Below, one piece after another: positions 46,657-57,814 of a stretch of DNA of 61,131 nt (its first letter is position 1; each line of letters starts with the position of its first letter). The notes under the pieces are model-generated. The model saw only the letters and a list, made by a program, of their open reading frames with translations, was not told the DNA's origin and made no database searches. The position numbers and the translations under genes were made by a program. The DNA comes from a virus, in the IMG/VR virus record IMGVR_UViG_3300050343_000196, positions 1 to 61,131 of that record, one strand, 5' to 3'.

Positions 46657-48651
46657 TTAGTTTATTTTGAATGCCAGGTGCTGTATCGTATATATAGCGT
46701 CTTAATATAATTTTCCCCGTTATTATTATAATTATGCGTTGAGTTATCTAATGTAAAACCGTCAGCGTCAAAAGATTTAACCCCTCTAGACTCTTGAGCG
46801 GCAGTATCACTTGATGATAATTCTTTATTTAATCCTCTAACTACATCAGACCATATATGCTCTCTTGATTGAGTTCTTGTTTTTATCCAAACTAAATCAG
46901 GTTGAAATCCTACTCCTGTAATTGCTAATGGGTCATTTCCTGTACCAGTATATGCTTTTGTATTGAAACTATCCGCAAGTGTTGGGCTTGTTGCGGTAGG
47001 GTCATCTGCAAATGCCATATAGAAATACGTTCTATTAGAAGCGTGGTAATCGTTATAAATGTTTGCGGTTACTGATTTTTTTAACATAAACCCATTTGAT
47101 AGAAATCTAACAGGTGTATCGTTAAATCCTGCATCTGCAGAAGTATCATTTGCTCTCATTCTTACCGCAGACTCATTTGAAACCAACCCTGGCGACCTTG
47201 AAGAATCTAAAATTTCCCAATGCGTACTTCCGTGAGAAGTACATTTAATCATTACAAATTTTGGTTTAAAACCTGTTTCTACAAATGTGTCTCCTCCTCC
47301 TGATGGCACTGTATATTTACCTATTTTTGAAAACCCTGATTTATTTGCAAAAGAATAAGTAATCCAATCAGCCCCCGCTGATGAAGTTACAGTTCTAAAT
47401 GTTGTGCTAGTTCCGTAGGTAGCAGAATAATCAACCTTCCCGTCCTGAGCATTTAATGTTAATTCGTCCCAACTTCCATCTATTACGTTAGTGTATATAA
47501 ACCAAGAGCCAGTTGAGCTGTACTTTTTATAAAGTATAGCAGAAGGGGTAGTGTCCAGCCCATGCCCAATTGTATGTGAACTACTACTTGATGATTCCCA
47601 CTTAGCTATAGAAAAACCTAAATTATTATTAACTTGAACCGTAGATGTAATATCACCATCAGTATTACTACTTAAAGTTCCTCCGTTTGCTTTAAAACAC
47701 CAAGCTACATAAGTAGAACCATTGTCGTTTATTTCATTATCGCTTCCTAATGTAAATCCATTTGTGTTGAAAGATGTTAATCTACTGCCTCCTGAACTTT
47801 CTGCATTAGTATTATTTGTACTTAAAAATTTTGTTACACCCCTTGATGAATCATACCAGTTGTGGTTTTCAGCATTTGGTCCTCTTTCTTTTATCCACAC
47901 AAGATCAGGTTTGAATCCAACAGTAATATTTTGTGTTGAACTATTTCCTGAATAAGTAACTGCTTTAAACATGCTTGATGGAAGAATTTTTGTAATTGTA
48001 ATGGTAAATGCCCTAGCAGTTGATTGGTTTTCATTATCAGTAGCAGTTATCGTAAAACTACTAGTAGTGTCTGCTGATACAGAAGGAGCAGTACCTGTGA
48101 TTGCCCCTGTTGATGTATTTAAGGACGCTCCTGAAGGCAAAGACCCAGAGGTTATTGCATAAGTTATTGCTCCGCCATCTGGTTCAGTTGCTGCTACAGT
48201 TAAATTGATTGTTTCGCCTTCTGATATAGATCCTAAACTTCCTGCAGAGGTTGTCCAAGCAGGTACACCATTGTAAGATACATTTGTATTAGCACTTCCT
48301 CCATCGGTGTTAGTTATTACTAAAATTTGTGATCCTGCGCTTTTAGCAGGTGTAGTTACTGTTAACTGTGTAGAACTATTTCTTGTTATAGACGAGCAAG
48401 TTGTACCACCTATAGTTACAGTTACATTAACATTGAAACCTCCACCGTTTATAACTAAACTTTGGTTTCCTGCTGGGTCTAAAGCTGTATCATCTCCTGG
48501 ATAATCAAAAGAAGAAAACGTAGGGTTTATTGTAATCAATAGTACCCCATTCCATTGTACCATCACCTTTTGATTTAAGTACATTACCATCACTTCCGTT
48601 ATCTCCTCCTACCATATGAAGGTTACCTGATTTTAATCTAGTTTGTGCCAT
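46657..48651 (-). CDS. Tail fibre protein with TIG, He_PIG and DUF7483-like domains, frame-broken
   Basis: It starts at 48651 (MAQTRLKSGNLHMVGGDNGS). A break near 48,530 gives the 643-residue frame. Domains in order: IPT/TIG (LVINGGGFNVNVTVTIGG), He_PIG cadherin-like (YAITSGSLPSGASLNTSTGA), and repeated DUF7483-like units (PDLVWIKERG, FDADGFTL). The end probably reads YLAFKIN in another frame with a stop at 46657. Fibres of this design bind host surface glycans. A paralogue lies at 49830-52170. Confidence 0.75.
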
Positions 48652-48662
48652 TTATTATTTAT

Positions 48663-49571
48663 TTACACTGTATAGCTTCCGCTTCCTGTAAATTTAATTA
48701 TAGTATTACTACCGCTTGTTGTAACTGTTGGACTTCCTGTTGTTGTGCCTGAATAATTTTCGGTAGGCACTTTTATAACAACAATTCCAGATCCCCCAGC
48801 TCCCCCATAAGAATTCGAGCCTTGAGAAGAGCTAGCTCCTGCTCCACCCCCAGTTCCTGTATTAGTATTACCAGTATTCCCGTAATATTGTGACACAGTG
48901 CCGCTTGAATGAGGATGATTTCCATTACCTCCTGATGCTCCTGTATTTCCTCCATACCCAGATCCAGCTCCTCCCCCAGCTGCATATACAACAGCTGATC
49001 CTGTTATTGAATTACTAACTCCGTCACCTCCATCAGGATATGGTACACTAGAGCCATTTCTACCTTGTTTACCGCTTCCACCGGCTCCACCACCACCTCC
49101 ACCTTCGTCGGCGTAATTTGACATTCCTATACCTCCATCATTTCCAGTTCCATTACCATTAGCACTTCCACTGCTTATTGAACCTCCCCCTCTAAATCCT
49201 GAACCACCACCACCAGAACCACCGTTATTTCCACCCCTACCACCATGATAAGCGGGAAAAACAGATACACAGCTTCCTCCAAAACCACCACCTGACGTTA
49301 ATACATCAACACCTGTGCCTTGAATACGCGAAAGCCCCCCATTTGTGGCATTATTATTTCCTGATGTAGCGCCAGAACCACCCGCACCTACTGTTACAGT
49401 TATTACAGTATCTGTATCCATTTCTCCAGAAGTACCAGCTGTATATCCACCGGCTCCACCGCCACCTCCAAACCAAGCACCTCCACCTGCACCTCCTCCA
49501 ACAACTAAATAATCAAGAGTGTATGCTGTTGCAACCGTTAATGAACCAAAATTTATACCTTGCCCAAACAT
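48663..49571 (-). CDS. Glycine-rich adhesin-like tail fibre protein
   Basis: A 302-residue protein with polyglycine repeats (GGGAGGGAWFGGGGGAGGYT and GGNNGGSGGGGSGFRGG), ending GSGIVVIKVP and a short beta-rich tip. Glycine-rich polyPro-II-like bundles occur in T-even phage adhesins such as gp38 and are good receptor-binding candidates. It is translated together with 49571-49816. Confidence 0.75.
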   Translation of the reverse strand: MFGQGINFGSLTVATAYTLDYLVVGGGAGGGAWFGGGGGAGGYTAGTSGEMDTDTVITVTVGAGGSGATSGNNNATNGGLSRIQGTGVDVLTSGGGFGGSCVSVFPAYHGGRGGNNGGSGGGGSGFRGGGSISSGSANGNGTGNDGGIGMSNYADEGGGGGGAGGSGKQGRNGSSVPYPDGGDGVSNSITGSAVVYAAGGGAGSGYGGNTGASGGNGNHPHSSGTVSQYYGNTGNTNTGTGGGAGASSSQGSNSYGGAGGSGIVVIKVPTENYSGTTTGSPTVTTSGSNTIIKFTGSGSYTV

Positions 49572-49816
49572 TAACTTGCTATTTGATTAATTGCATACCA
49601 AAATTCAGTAGCTGCTACACATGTAATCTGAATTAAATTTTTTGTATTACTTGCTGTATCAGCTATTTTACCCGCTGTTACTGCATTATCTGCAATTGAA
49701 GCGGCTACGACTGCATTTGAAGCTAATTCAGCTGCACCTACTGCGTCGTCTGCTAATTTAGCTTGGGTTACAGAATTATCTGCTAATACGTTTGCTGTTA
49801 CTTTTGTTATTGCCAT
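49571..49816 (-). CDS. Small fibre-repeat protein
   Basis: An 81-residue protein with Ala/Asp repeats (NSVTQAKLADDAVGAAELAS, then SIADNAVTAGKIADT), the kind found in phage fibre shafts. Its stop overlaps the adhesin start (TAATG). It may be the shaft or attachment unit for the glycine-rich adhesin. Confidence 0.6.
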   Translation of the reverse strand: MAITKVTANVLADNSVTQAKLADDAVGAAELASNAVVAASIADNAVTAGKIADTASNTKNLIQITCVAATEFWYAINQIAS

Positions 49817-49829
49817 TTTTGTTTATTTA

Positions 49830-52170
49830 TTAATTTATTTTGAATGCCATGTATATATATGTTTCCCCATTTTGATTTAAACTAAATCCGTTACTATCAA
49901 ATGCTGTTAAAGAATCACTTGCAGTAGATTCTGCATTAGTTAAATCAGGAAATAATCTTTTAGTTGCGGTTCTTGCACTATCAAACAATCTCCAAGATTC
50001 TGCAGCTGTTGTTTCTTTAAGTAAAACAAAATCAGGTTGAAATCCAAGTCCTGTAATACTCTGTGTGCCCCCATTACCACTATAACTTCCAAACTTGCTA
50101 TATCCTGAAACTGAATGGAAACAATAAGCAATATATTCATCTCCACTTCCTGATAAACTTGTTCCAATATTAAATATTGTTGATGTTGGAGGTGTTGAAT
50201 TAAATAAACTACCTCCTGATGAACCATTACTTGTTTCAGCAGCAGTTGTATTTAAATTAACAAAATAATGAGCAGGATTTGTTCCTCCGTTTAGATAAGC
50301 ATTATATGTGTACCAAGGACTTGTTCCAGTTAATCTTTTTGTAATTATCATTTCAGGAGCAGCATTTAAACCGTGTCCTATTGTTGCTGCTGAACCATTA
50401 CCAGCCCATTTAACAATACTAAATCCTGCATTAGCATTTGCACTAACTATAGAATTTATAGATCCATTTGTGTTAATAGTATTTTGATTATTACTTGTTT
50501 TCCAGTTGTAAGTAACGTATGTGGTGCCGTTTACTTTACCGTATATTTGGTGAGTTGGCCCAAATGTCATACCGTCTGAATCAAAACTTATTAAGTCTTT
50601 ATCAGCACCAGACCCTGCGTTATTAGCAGTAGTACTGTTAGGTATTAAACTACTATTTCTTCCTCTTAAAGAGTCTATAATAAAGTGACTATAAGTACTA
50701 CTTCTAGCTTTTTGCCAAACAAAATCTGGTTTAAAACCAACGCCTGTTATAGATTGAGTAGTACTGCTATTACCTGTATATGTTGCTATATTAAAACTAT
50801 CAGCAAGTGTTGGAGTAGTAGTGCTTCCATTAGCAGCAATTGCTAAATATAAATACGTGCCATTATTAGCATTCATACCTTGATGAGTAGTTTTTATCTG
50901 AAAACCATTAGATAAAAAATCTACTGTTCTATTAGAAGAGTCAGCTTCTTCTTGGCCATCTTCATCCCATTTTAATGAATTATTTCTTGGGTTTGCTGTA
51001 TCTCTTTTATTATCAAGAATTATCCAACTATCATTACTATCAGTTCTTTTTACCATTAAAAAAGCAGGTTCAAATCCTGTAGCCACAAGTGGCCCTGATG
51101 TAGAGCCATTACCTGTATATGAGTCTATTTTTTGCATTCCGGCAACATCGGCAAAACAATAAGCAACAGAATCTCCCCCGTAATATGAATGGTACTGGCC
51201 CCATGAGCTACCCATGTTTATTACTGTGCTACTAGGTGCCGTATTATTCCAGTATCCAGTTGTAGCTGAGCTAAAAGCGCCAGCATTATCTAAAGTAAGT
51301 TCTTTTGCGGGATTATTTGGATATACCATATTGGAAGTACTTCCTGATTGCTCTAAAGAAAAGAATAATATTAGTTTAGACCTTAGTAACTGTAATACTG
51401 TAAGCTCTTGCGGTTGATTGATTTTCATTATCATGTAGCTGTGATAGTAAAATTTGCTAGTTGTAGATGCACTTACACTTGGAGCTGTTCCTGTGATTGC
51501 TCCTGTAGAAGTATTTAACTCGCCCCTGATGGAAGCGATCCAGAAGTTATAGCATATGTAATAGCTCCCCCGTCTGGCTCTGTTGCTGCGCTGACAAATT
51601 CATTGTATCCTCCTTCTAGTACACTACCTAAACTTCCTGCTGCGTTTGTAAACGCTGGCACTCCATTATATGAAACCGCATTAGAAGCTGTTGCTGTTCC
51701 ACCATCTGTGTTTTCAATTACAATAGTATATGTTCCCGCTGCTTTAGCCGGGGTATTTACAGTTATTTGTGTTGCTGAATTTCTTGTTATGCTAGATGGT
51801 GTTGTTCCACCTATTGTTACTGTTACATTTGTATTAAATACAGTCCCATTAATTACAAGTGATTGATCACCTGCTGGGTCTAATGCTGTATCGTTTCCTG
51901 GGTAATCTACTGAGGTAAATGTAGGAGGGGTTGTTCCCATTCTTGTCCAAGCTGTTCCATTATATACCTCCGCATCATTTATAGTTGTATTAAACCTAAA
52001 CTGTCCAGCAGCCGGAGAACCTGGTCTTTGTGATGTTGTGCCTGAAGGTAATTTTATAAAATCAGTATCGTCACTGAATCCTAAAAGGTTTTTATCTAAT
52101 TTAGTTAATGCCATTCCAAAATTCCTGCTGCCTCCACCGCCTGCTGAAAAAAATCTGTAAAGTTACTCAT
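49830..52170 (-). CDS. Tail fibre protein, paralogue of 46657-48651, frame-broken
   Basis: It starts at 52170 with MSNFTDFF, then after a missing base in the T run MALTKLDKNLLGFSDD. The 199-residue frame (51515-52114) contains IPT/TIG and He_PIG domains. The 534-residue frame (49830-51434) contains DUF7483-like repeats (GFKPDFVWQK, FDSDGMTFG) and ends YIYMAFKIN. A break near 51,510 joins them, for about 770 residues. Same domain order as its paralogue. Confidence 0.75.
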
Positions 52171-52171
52171 A

Positions 52172-54501
52172 TTATTGTCCTATTATTACCCACCCTTGGG
52201 CTGTTCCTGAAAATATTAATTCAAAACTTGCTGTTGCTGTATTTAATGTCATAGTAGTATTACTACCCATTATTTTATCTGTTCCATTAGGAAGTATTGT
52301 ACAGGTTGTGTTGCTGATCTATTACTAATTTTAATTGAATTACCAACTACACCTGCTGGTAATGTTAAAGCGGCACTTCCTGTAAATACATATAAAGTAT
52401 TTTTAACAGCTGTTGTTGCTGAATTTATTACTGATACACTATAATCAGTAGAAAGTGTATTTGTAATAACAAAATTACCCTCTGATGGATTTGCAACACT
52501 TATACCTGTTCCTGCTGTTACACTTGATGGTGTAACTACTGATGTTGCATTTATACCACCTATACTTCTTATTTCAATTGATGCTCCACTTGGTGGTGCT
52601 GTGCTAAATGTTAAAGTATTACCCGATAAACTTAAAGTACTATTATCTTGTCTTAATCCAGATATATAAGCATTTACCGCATGTAAACTAGCAGGCGTAA
52701 CACCTAATGTGTATGCTGTTGTTGAACCATTACCTGTAAAACTATTTGTTACTAAAGCATTTGCTGTTACAGATACATTACCTAACTTCATTACTTCAAT
52801 ACCATAACCATTTTGTGGGGCTGTTGAAAATGTAAGTGTAGTTCCTGAAATGCTATACACACTCTTATCCTGATATACACCGTTTATAAATACCCATGTA
52901 TTATTTTCATCTGTTACTTCAGCTCCTAAAGTAAATGCTGTAGCACTTCCATTTCCAGTAAATGTATCATTACTCATACCAGATAAAGAAAGCTCCTTAA
53001 AATGCACTAATTCAATATCTGAACCGTTTGGCGGTGCAGTTGAAAATGTTACAGTGCTACCTGATGTAGAATAATTACTTTTTGATTGATAAACACCATC
53101 AATGTATATTTGAGTATTGTTTTCATCATTAATACTCATGCTACCTGCAAAAGCAGTTGTACTACCATTACCTGTAAATGTATCAACTTTTGATAATCCC
53201 CCTGCTAATGTTGTAAAATGTATTATTTCAATTGCAGCTGTATTTGGAGGCGCTGTACTAAAAGTTAATGTTGTACCGCTTGTTGAATATGTATCTTTAC
53301 TTTGATAAACACCATCTATATAAACCTGTGTTCTTGCTTCATCTGCAATTGTTGATGATAATGTGTAAGCTGTTGCACTTCCATTACCTGTAAATGTATT
53401 TTTTTGCGCTACTAATTGTGATGACCCACCAGATGATGCAATTGTAATTGTATCTGTGCTAGCATTAGTAGTTAAAGTAATATTATCACCTGCTACTAAT
53501 GTTAATGTATCAGTAGCACTATCTGCAACAACACTTGTTTGACCTGCTATTGCTATTGTTTCAAATGAATTACTAGCGCCTGCTCCTGCTGAATCTGTTC
53601 CAGGGGCCCATTGGCTTCCATCCCATTTTAATACTTGCCCTGATGATGGAGATGAGCTAGAAACATTAGTTAAATTTTCTATTGCAGCGTTTAAAGCAAA
53701 AGTTGTACCTGCCAAACTAATCCCCGTTCCTGCAGTATATGTTGTGTTTGTATCTGTTGATGCAAAAGTTATAGTATCAGATCCTGCTGTTGTTGTAATT
53801 GTAACATTTGATCCTGCTGCTAAAGTTAATGTATCTGTTGCGCTATCTGCGACTACATCACTTTGTCCTGATACAGAAATTGTTTTAAAAGCTTCAGTTA
53901 CGCTGCCAGATGCTGTTGAAGCTATAGTTATAGTATCGCCAGTTTCTGATATAGTTATATTATTTCCAGCTTCTAATGTTACATCATCTGTTGATGAATC
54001 ACTACCCGTTAATCTTATTATTGCATCACTACCACTTGTAACACTATTTATCGTATATGTTGTATTTGAACCAGCTGCTGTAGCTGTACCAAATTTAACA
54101 TAACTACCCATTAAACTGTGAGCGCTACATTGATAAAATAAAACAGGAGGTGTTGATGTAGTTGGTATAATTTGAGTGTATGCCCCTGAGCTACCCGCTG
54201 TACCACTTGTTGTTACTCCTGTTGTGTATGCTGTTGTTTTAGCAGCATCCGTATAAAATCTTAATGGATGATTACTATTTGAGTTATCAGACTGATCAAA
54301 TTTATAAGTATTACCTGGTGTAAACTCTAAATAAGCCCCTTCAACACCGTCTATTGTATATCCACTTGAACTACCGTTACCTTGCTCTGGATGTGCTGTG
54401 GTTTTTGAAATAACCTTAACAACCAAAGTCTGAGCAGCGTCTGTATGTAATATAGATCGATGCCCCGATAGCTCTAGTGGTGACTTAAATTTTACACCCA
54501 T
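52172..54501 (-). CDS. Tail fibre with beta repeats, C-terminus frame-broken
   Basis: A 743-residue frame (52270-54501) with at least four repeats of the type FTGNGSATAYTL, VYIDGVYQSKDTYS, TTLTFSTAPP. The N-terminus is His-rich (MGVKFKSPLELSGHRSILHT). At the end an indel near 52,310 changes frame; restored, it runs through GTAQGWVIIGQ to a stop at 52172. Repeats fold as beta domains on fibre shafts. The next fibre starts 2 nt away. Confidence 0.8.
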
Positions 54502-54511
54502 GAGTTATATT

Positions 54512-55567
54512 TTAAATTTTTCTAATTAGAACTCTAATATCGTTTGATGCAGGAGCAACTGTAAATGCTACTGTTACAACACTTGTAGAAGTTCTTGTTA
54601 CATCAGCTATAACTGTTTCATAACTTGAAGCATCATAAAGTTCAACTAATACATCCCTTGTACCTAAGTTATGCGTTACTGTATATGATGTAGCTGATCC
54701 ATCTCCTATTGATCCTTTAAATGAATCTGCTGTGGTTGCAATATCATAATATGTTGAGCCGTCATTTGTTAATTCCCAATTATCATTTGTTTCATTCCAT
54801 CTAAGAACTACATTTGTAGATGAGCCTCTTTCAATTTCAATACCAGCATTTTCTGATGGTGTACCTGTTGCATTACTATTAAGAGTAATTATGTTGTCAG
54901 CTAAAAGTATTGTTTCAGTATTTACTGTAGTTACTGTACCTGAAACTGTTAAATTACCAGTTACTATTAAGTTTCCTCCGATTGTAACATTGTCTGGAAG
55001 AGCTACTGTAATTGTATCACCTGATACAGATGTTACAATCTCATTAGCTGTACCTGCTACTGTTAATGTGTCTGTTCCTAAAACAACACCGTTATCTGTT
55101 CCTGAATCTGCTGCAATATCTAATGTTGTTGTTATTGAAGCTGTACCAGCTGCTGTTAAACGACCATCAGCATCTACTGTGAATGTTGGTATTGCAGATG
55201 AAGAACCATAAGATCCCGCTGTTACAGATGTAGCTGCTAATTGTGTAGATCCAATTCCTCCATCTTTTACTTTTAGTGCATCAGAAGCAATAGCTATTGT
55301 GCTATCATCTACTGCTACATTTAATGTTACAGAACCATCAGTCCCCCCACCAGTTAAAGCATTACCTGCTACAACCGCTGATATATCACCAGATATATTA
55401 GTCCATGCTGACCCGTCATATATATATACTTTTTTATTTCCACCTGTGGAATTGTAATATATTTGACCTTCAACTGGACCAGAAGGCGCAGTACCCAAAG
55501 GATGAATTACCGCGTTCTGTAATTGATTTTTATTTAAATCTATATGTGTTAAATATTTTAAAGCCAT
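54512..55567 (-). CDS. Tail fibre protein
   Basis: A 351-residue Thr/Ser/Gly-rich protein with N-terminal virion-attachment style (MALKYLTHIDLNKNQLQNAV), a parallel-beta style middle (NVTIGGNLIVTGNLTVSGTV) and a C-terminal FTVAPASNDIRVLIRKI. Typical of phage fibre/appendage proteins. It lies between two other fibre genes. Confidence 0.75.
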   Translation of the reverse strand: MALKYLTHIDLNKNQLQNAVIHPLGTAPSGPVEGQIYYNSTGGNKKVYIYDGSAWTNISGDISAVVAGNALTGGGTDGSVTLNVAVDDSTIAIASDALKVKDGGIGSTQLAATSVTAGSYGSSSAIPTFTVDADGRLTAAGTASITTTLDIAADSGTDNGVVLGTDTLTVAGTANEIVTSVSGDTITVALPDNVTIGGNLIVTGNLTVSGTVTTVNTETILLADNIITLNSNATGTPSENAGIEIERGSSTNVVLRWNETNDNWELTNDGSTYYDIATTADSFKGSIGDGSATSYTVTHNLGTRDVLVELYDASSYETVIADVTRTSTSVVTVAFTVAPASNDIRVLIRKI

Positions 55568-55574
55568 TATTTGG

Positions 55575-56276
55575 TTAGTTTATATATGCTTTTCCTGAAA
55601 ATGATGAGGAAAAACTTACTGTTAATGAGTTAGTGTTTGTATATGTTATGTGCCCTATAACAACATTATTAGCGGAATCAACCACTGTTACTGCAGGGAA
55701 TTTTTCTAAATTATGTGCTATTGTCCATGTATTAGCTGCAGATCCCTGTGTAAACACAAAGTTTTTATCTACATCGCTTGGCCCTTGAACAATACCATAC
55801 GTTTTTCCAGTTGTTAAACTTCCGTTTCCTTCTGAAAATATTAAGGTAGCATCAAAAAACGTTGTTTCTCCAGATCTATCCGCTAATGCTGTTAAAGAAT
55901 ATTTACCAAATTTATTTACATCATCTAATTGATAAATAAAAATAACATTATCTTCTAAATATTGTAAATACTCTGTTACAACAGTTCCACCATTAGTTGT
56001 TTTACTTAATACTAAATTAGTTATAGCAGAAAACGCAGTATCATTACCGCCTCCTGCTGCAAAAGTCATAGTACCAACATTTCTACTAGGAGCTCCTTGT
56101 GTACTGAACACATACGGTATTTGACCACCTATACCTATTTTACCAGTGTCATTGAAATTAGTAGCTAATCCCTGGGGTGTAAAATTTCTTGTTTTACCAC
56201 TCTGAGAATCAGTTCCAATCCACTTGTCACCGTCTTGAATTACGGTGTCAGTTAAATAGGTGTTTAATCTAGCCAT
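55575..56276 (-). CDS. Tail fibre N-terminal/attachment protein
   Basis: A 233-residue beta-rich protein (MARLNTYLTDTVIQDGDKWI). Its start pattern is like other virion-attachment domains. It is the first gene of the fibre cluster in transcription order. No receptor domain is visible. Confidence 0.65.
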   Translation of the reverse strand: MARLNTYLTDTVIQDGDKWIGTDSQSGKTRNFTPQGLATNFNDTGKIGIGGQIPYVFSTQGAPSRNVGTMTFAAGGGNDTAFSAITNLVLSKTTNGGTVVTEYLQYLEDNVIFIYQLDDVNKFGKYSLTALADRSGETTFFDATLIFSEGNGSLTTGKTYGIVQGPSDVDKNFVFTQGSAANTWTIAHNLEKFPAVTVVDSANNVVIGHITYTNTNSLTVSFSSSFSGKAYIN

Positions 56277-56310
56277 TATCTACAAATACAAATTTCACAG
56301 TTACACATAA

Positions 56311-56766
56311 TTATTTACTTATTGTTTTAAATTTCTCAGCTCCACGAGATCCAAAATATGCTACATAAACAGTAATAAGAAGAGATTTTAATAAATCTAC
56401 CCACCCACCATCTACACTAAAATCTAACCCGGTAGAGTCTATAAATATTAATAAGACCATAGCTACTGTTAAAAAAATCAGTGTCATTGGTCTTGTATTT
56501 TTCGAAAGCCATGAATCAGATTGCATATCCGCCTTCCATCGCTTAGATACTTCTTGCATTTCAATAGTATCTTGATTTAGCAGTGCTAAAGCCTTTTCTT
56601 TATCTTCTGCAGGTAGCACAGGGTCTTTTTTAATTAAGTTTTTAACTAATCCAAAAACACCGTTATCTGGCAAGACGTCGCCAAGACTACCTATTATATC
56701 AGAACCAGCACCTGCTAAAAATTTACCAACCGCTGTATCTTTTAATTTCTTTTTATTTTTTGACAT
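56311..56766 (-). CDS. Holin (3TM-type)
   Basis: A 151-residue protein with an N-terminal amphipathic part and two to three hydrophobic spans (RPMTLIFLTVAMVLLIFI, then LLKSLLITVYVAYFG) with a KRWKADMQSDSWLSKN linker, fitting the 3TM holin family. It would open the inner membrane for the M15 endolysin. It overlaps the next gene by 14 nt. Confidence 0.75.
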   Translation of the reverse strand: MSKNKKKLKDTAVGKFLAGAGSDIIGSLGDVLPDNGVFGLVKNLIKKDPVLPAEDKEKALALLNQDTIEMQEVSKRWKADMQSDSWLSKNTRPMTLIFLTVAMVLLIFIDSTGLDFSVDGGWVDLLKSLLITVYVAYFGSRGAEKFKTISK

Positions 56767-57034
56767 TTGCTTTTCTTCCGGCTCTTTTGCCTTTAAGTGA
56801 TTTTGGTAAATCTTCTAATTGATTCCCAACCTCTTTTATAGAAGTAGCTACGTCTTTTAATTCAGCTTTTAATCTATTTAATTTATTTACAGCATTAACT
56901 TGAATTTCTTCAACTTTTGCTTCTACTGAATCAGCGATAAAATCGCCATCAGCATCTTTTATTTTTCCTGTGTGGAGCATAATTAAATAAGCTATAATTA
57001 TTGCTTCAATTACTGCTATTGCTATTAATATCAT
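56753..57034 (-). CDS. Inner-membrane spanin-like protein
   Basis: A 93-residue protein with one N-terminal span (MILIAIAVIEAIIIAYLIML) and a coiled-coil tail (VEEIQVNAVNKLNRLKAELK), like i-spanins. It overlaps the holin gene. A partner o-spanin could be the lipoprotein at 18133-18378. Confidence 0.55.
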   Translation of the reverse strand: MILIAIAVIEAIIIAYLIMLHTGKIKDADGDFIADSVEAKVEEIQVNAVNKLNRLKAELKDVATSIKEVGNQLEDLPKSLKGKRAGRKANVKK

Positions 57035-57039
57035 TTTTA

Positions 57040-57195
57040 TTATTTTTTATATGGGAATATTTTATTTAAGGCGTCTTTTCTGCCTTGGCATCCGCATGGT
57101 ATATTTAATCCTTCTGATATAGTGTCAACCATGTGTTTAATCCCTGTTTTTTTTGTGATTTTTTCTATAGAATCACCCAACCCTTTTGATTTCAT
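57040..57195 (-). CDS. Small conserved protein
   Basis: A 51-residue protein (MKSKGLGDSIEKITKKTGIK) with GLNIPCGCQGRKDALNKIFP near its end, a pattern I have seen in phage lysis clusters next to the holin. The paired Cys could bind metal. Function unknown. Confidence 0.55.
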   Translation of the reverse strand: MKSKGLGDSIEKITKKTGIKHMVDTISEGLNIPCGCQGRKDALNKIFPYKK

Positions 57196-57199
57196 ATTA

Positions 57200-57514
57200 T
57201 TAATTGTTTCTGTCTACAAGCTCTTGAATGTTTTCAAGTCTTGCTTCTATTTTCATGCTTAACCCCGCTTCTATTCTAGCGACTGGTTTACCGTTTCTAA
57301 AAATAATTATTACTGGAACAGATTTAATACTGTTTTTTAAATCTTCACCTTGTTCTTCAACAAATGCTTTTGAAACACTAGCTCTTTTAATAGATTTAAG
57401 TTTTGAATAATCATTTTTTTGGTTCCATTTGTAATTAAAATGAACAACCGTAACGTCCTGAGAATATGCAAATGAACTTAAGAATAAAAATAAAATAGTA
57501 ATTAATTTTTTCAT
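57200..57514 (-). CDS. Secreted thioredoxin-fold protein without CxxC
   Basis: A 104-residue protein with a signal peptide (MKKLITILFLFLSSFAYSQD) and a C-terminal thioredoxin-like half (SVPVIIIFRNGKPVARIEAG). The usual CxxC active site is absent, so a redox role is unlikely. It could be a periplasmic chaperone or binding domain. It overlaps no neighbour, with 2 nt spacing. Confidence 0.6.
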   Translation of the reverse strand: MKKLITILFLFLSSFAYSQDVTVVHFNYKWNQKNDYSKLKSIKRASVSKAFVEEQGEDLKNSIKSVPVIIIFRNGKPVARIEAGLSMKIEARLENIQELVDRNN

Positions 57515-57516
57515 AA

Positions 57517-57807
57517 TTATTTTTTAATTATTTCATAAAGCTTTTCATCAATTTTGTCAAGCTTTTCTGAATTAGCATCTACTTTTTCTTCAGTAGATAT
57601 AATAGTTTCTCTAATTAATTGATCTTTTAAATCGTATTCCGTTCTTGAAACTGGTGGTTCAGGTAATTCCTTTGCCAGTTCTATATCAGCTTGTAGCGAG
57701 TACCACATACCAACTACCGTAACTACTACAGCGCCTATAGTAACTAAGTTTTCTATACTGATATTGAATTTTTGTTTTTTGATCTTGTCTAAGTCAAGTT
57801 CTGCCAT
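57517..57807 (-). CDS. Membrane-anchored coiled-coil protein
   Basis: A 96-residue protein with one transmembrane span (NLVTIGAVVVTVVGMWYSLQ) and a long charged helical tail (STEEKVDANSEKLDKIDEKL). Similar topology to spanin- or holin-accessory proteins in lysis clusters. No family recognised. Confidence 0.6.
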   Translation of the reverse strand: MAELDLDKIKKQKFNISIENLVTIGAVVVTVVGMWYSLQADIELAKELPEPPVSRTEYDLKDQLIRETIISTEEKVDANSEKLDKIDEKLYEIIKK

Positions 57808-57814
57808 TGTTTAT

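Noticed and set aside
46620-46660. Promoter-like CGTGTAATATACATAATAATATAA on the - strand, split into its parts
   Set aside because: The spacing between boxes is far shorter than in the consensus, so I do not count it as a copy of the motif.
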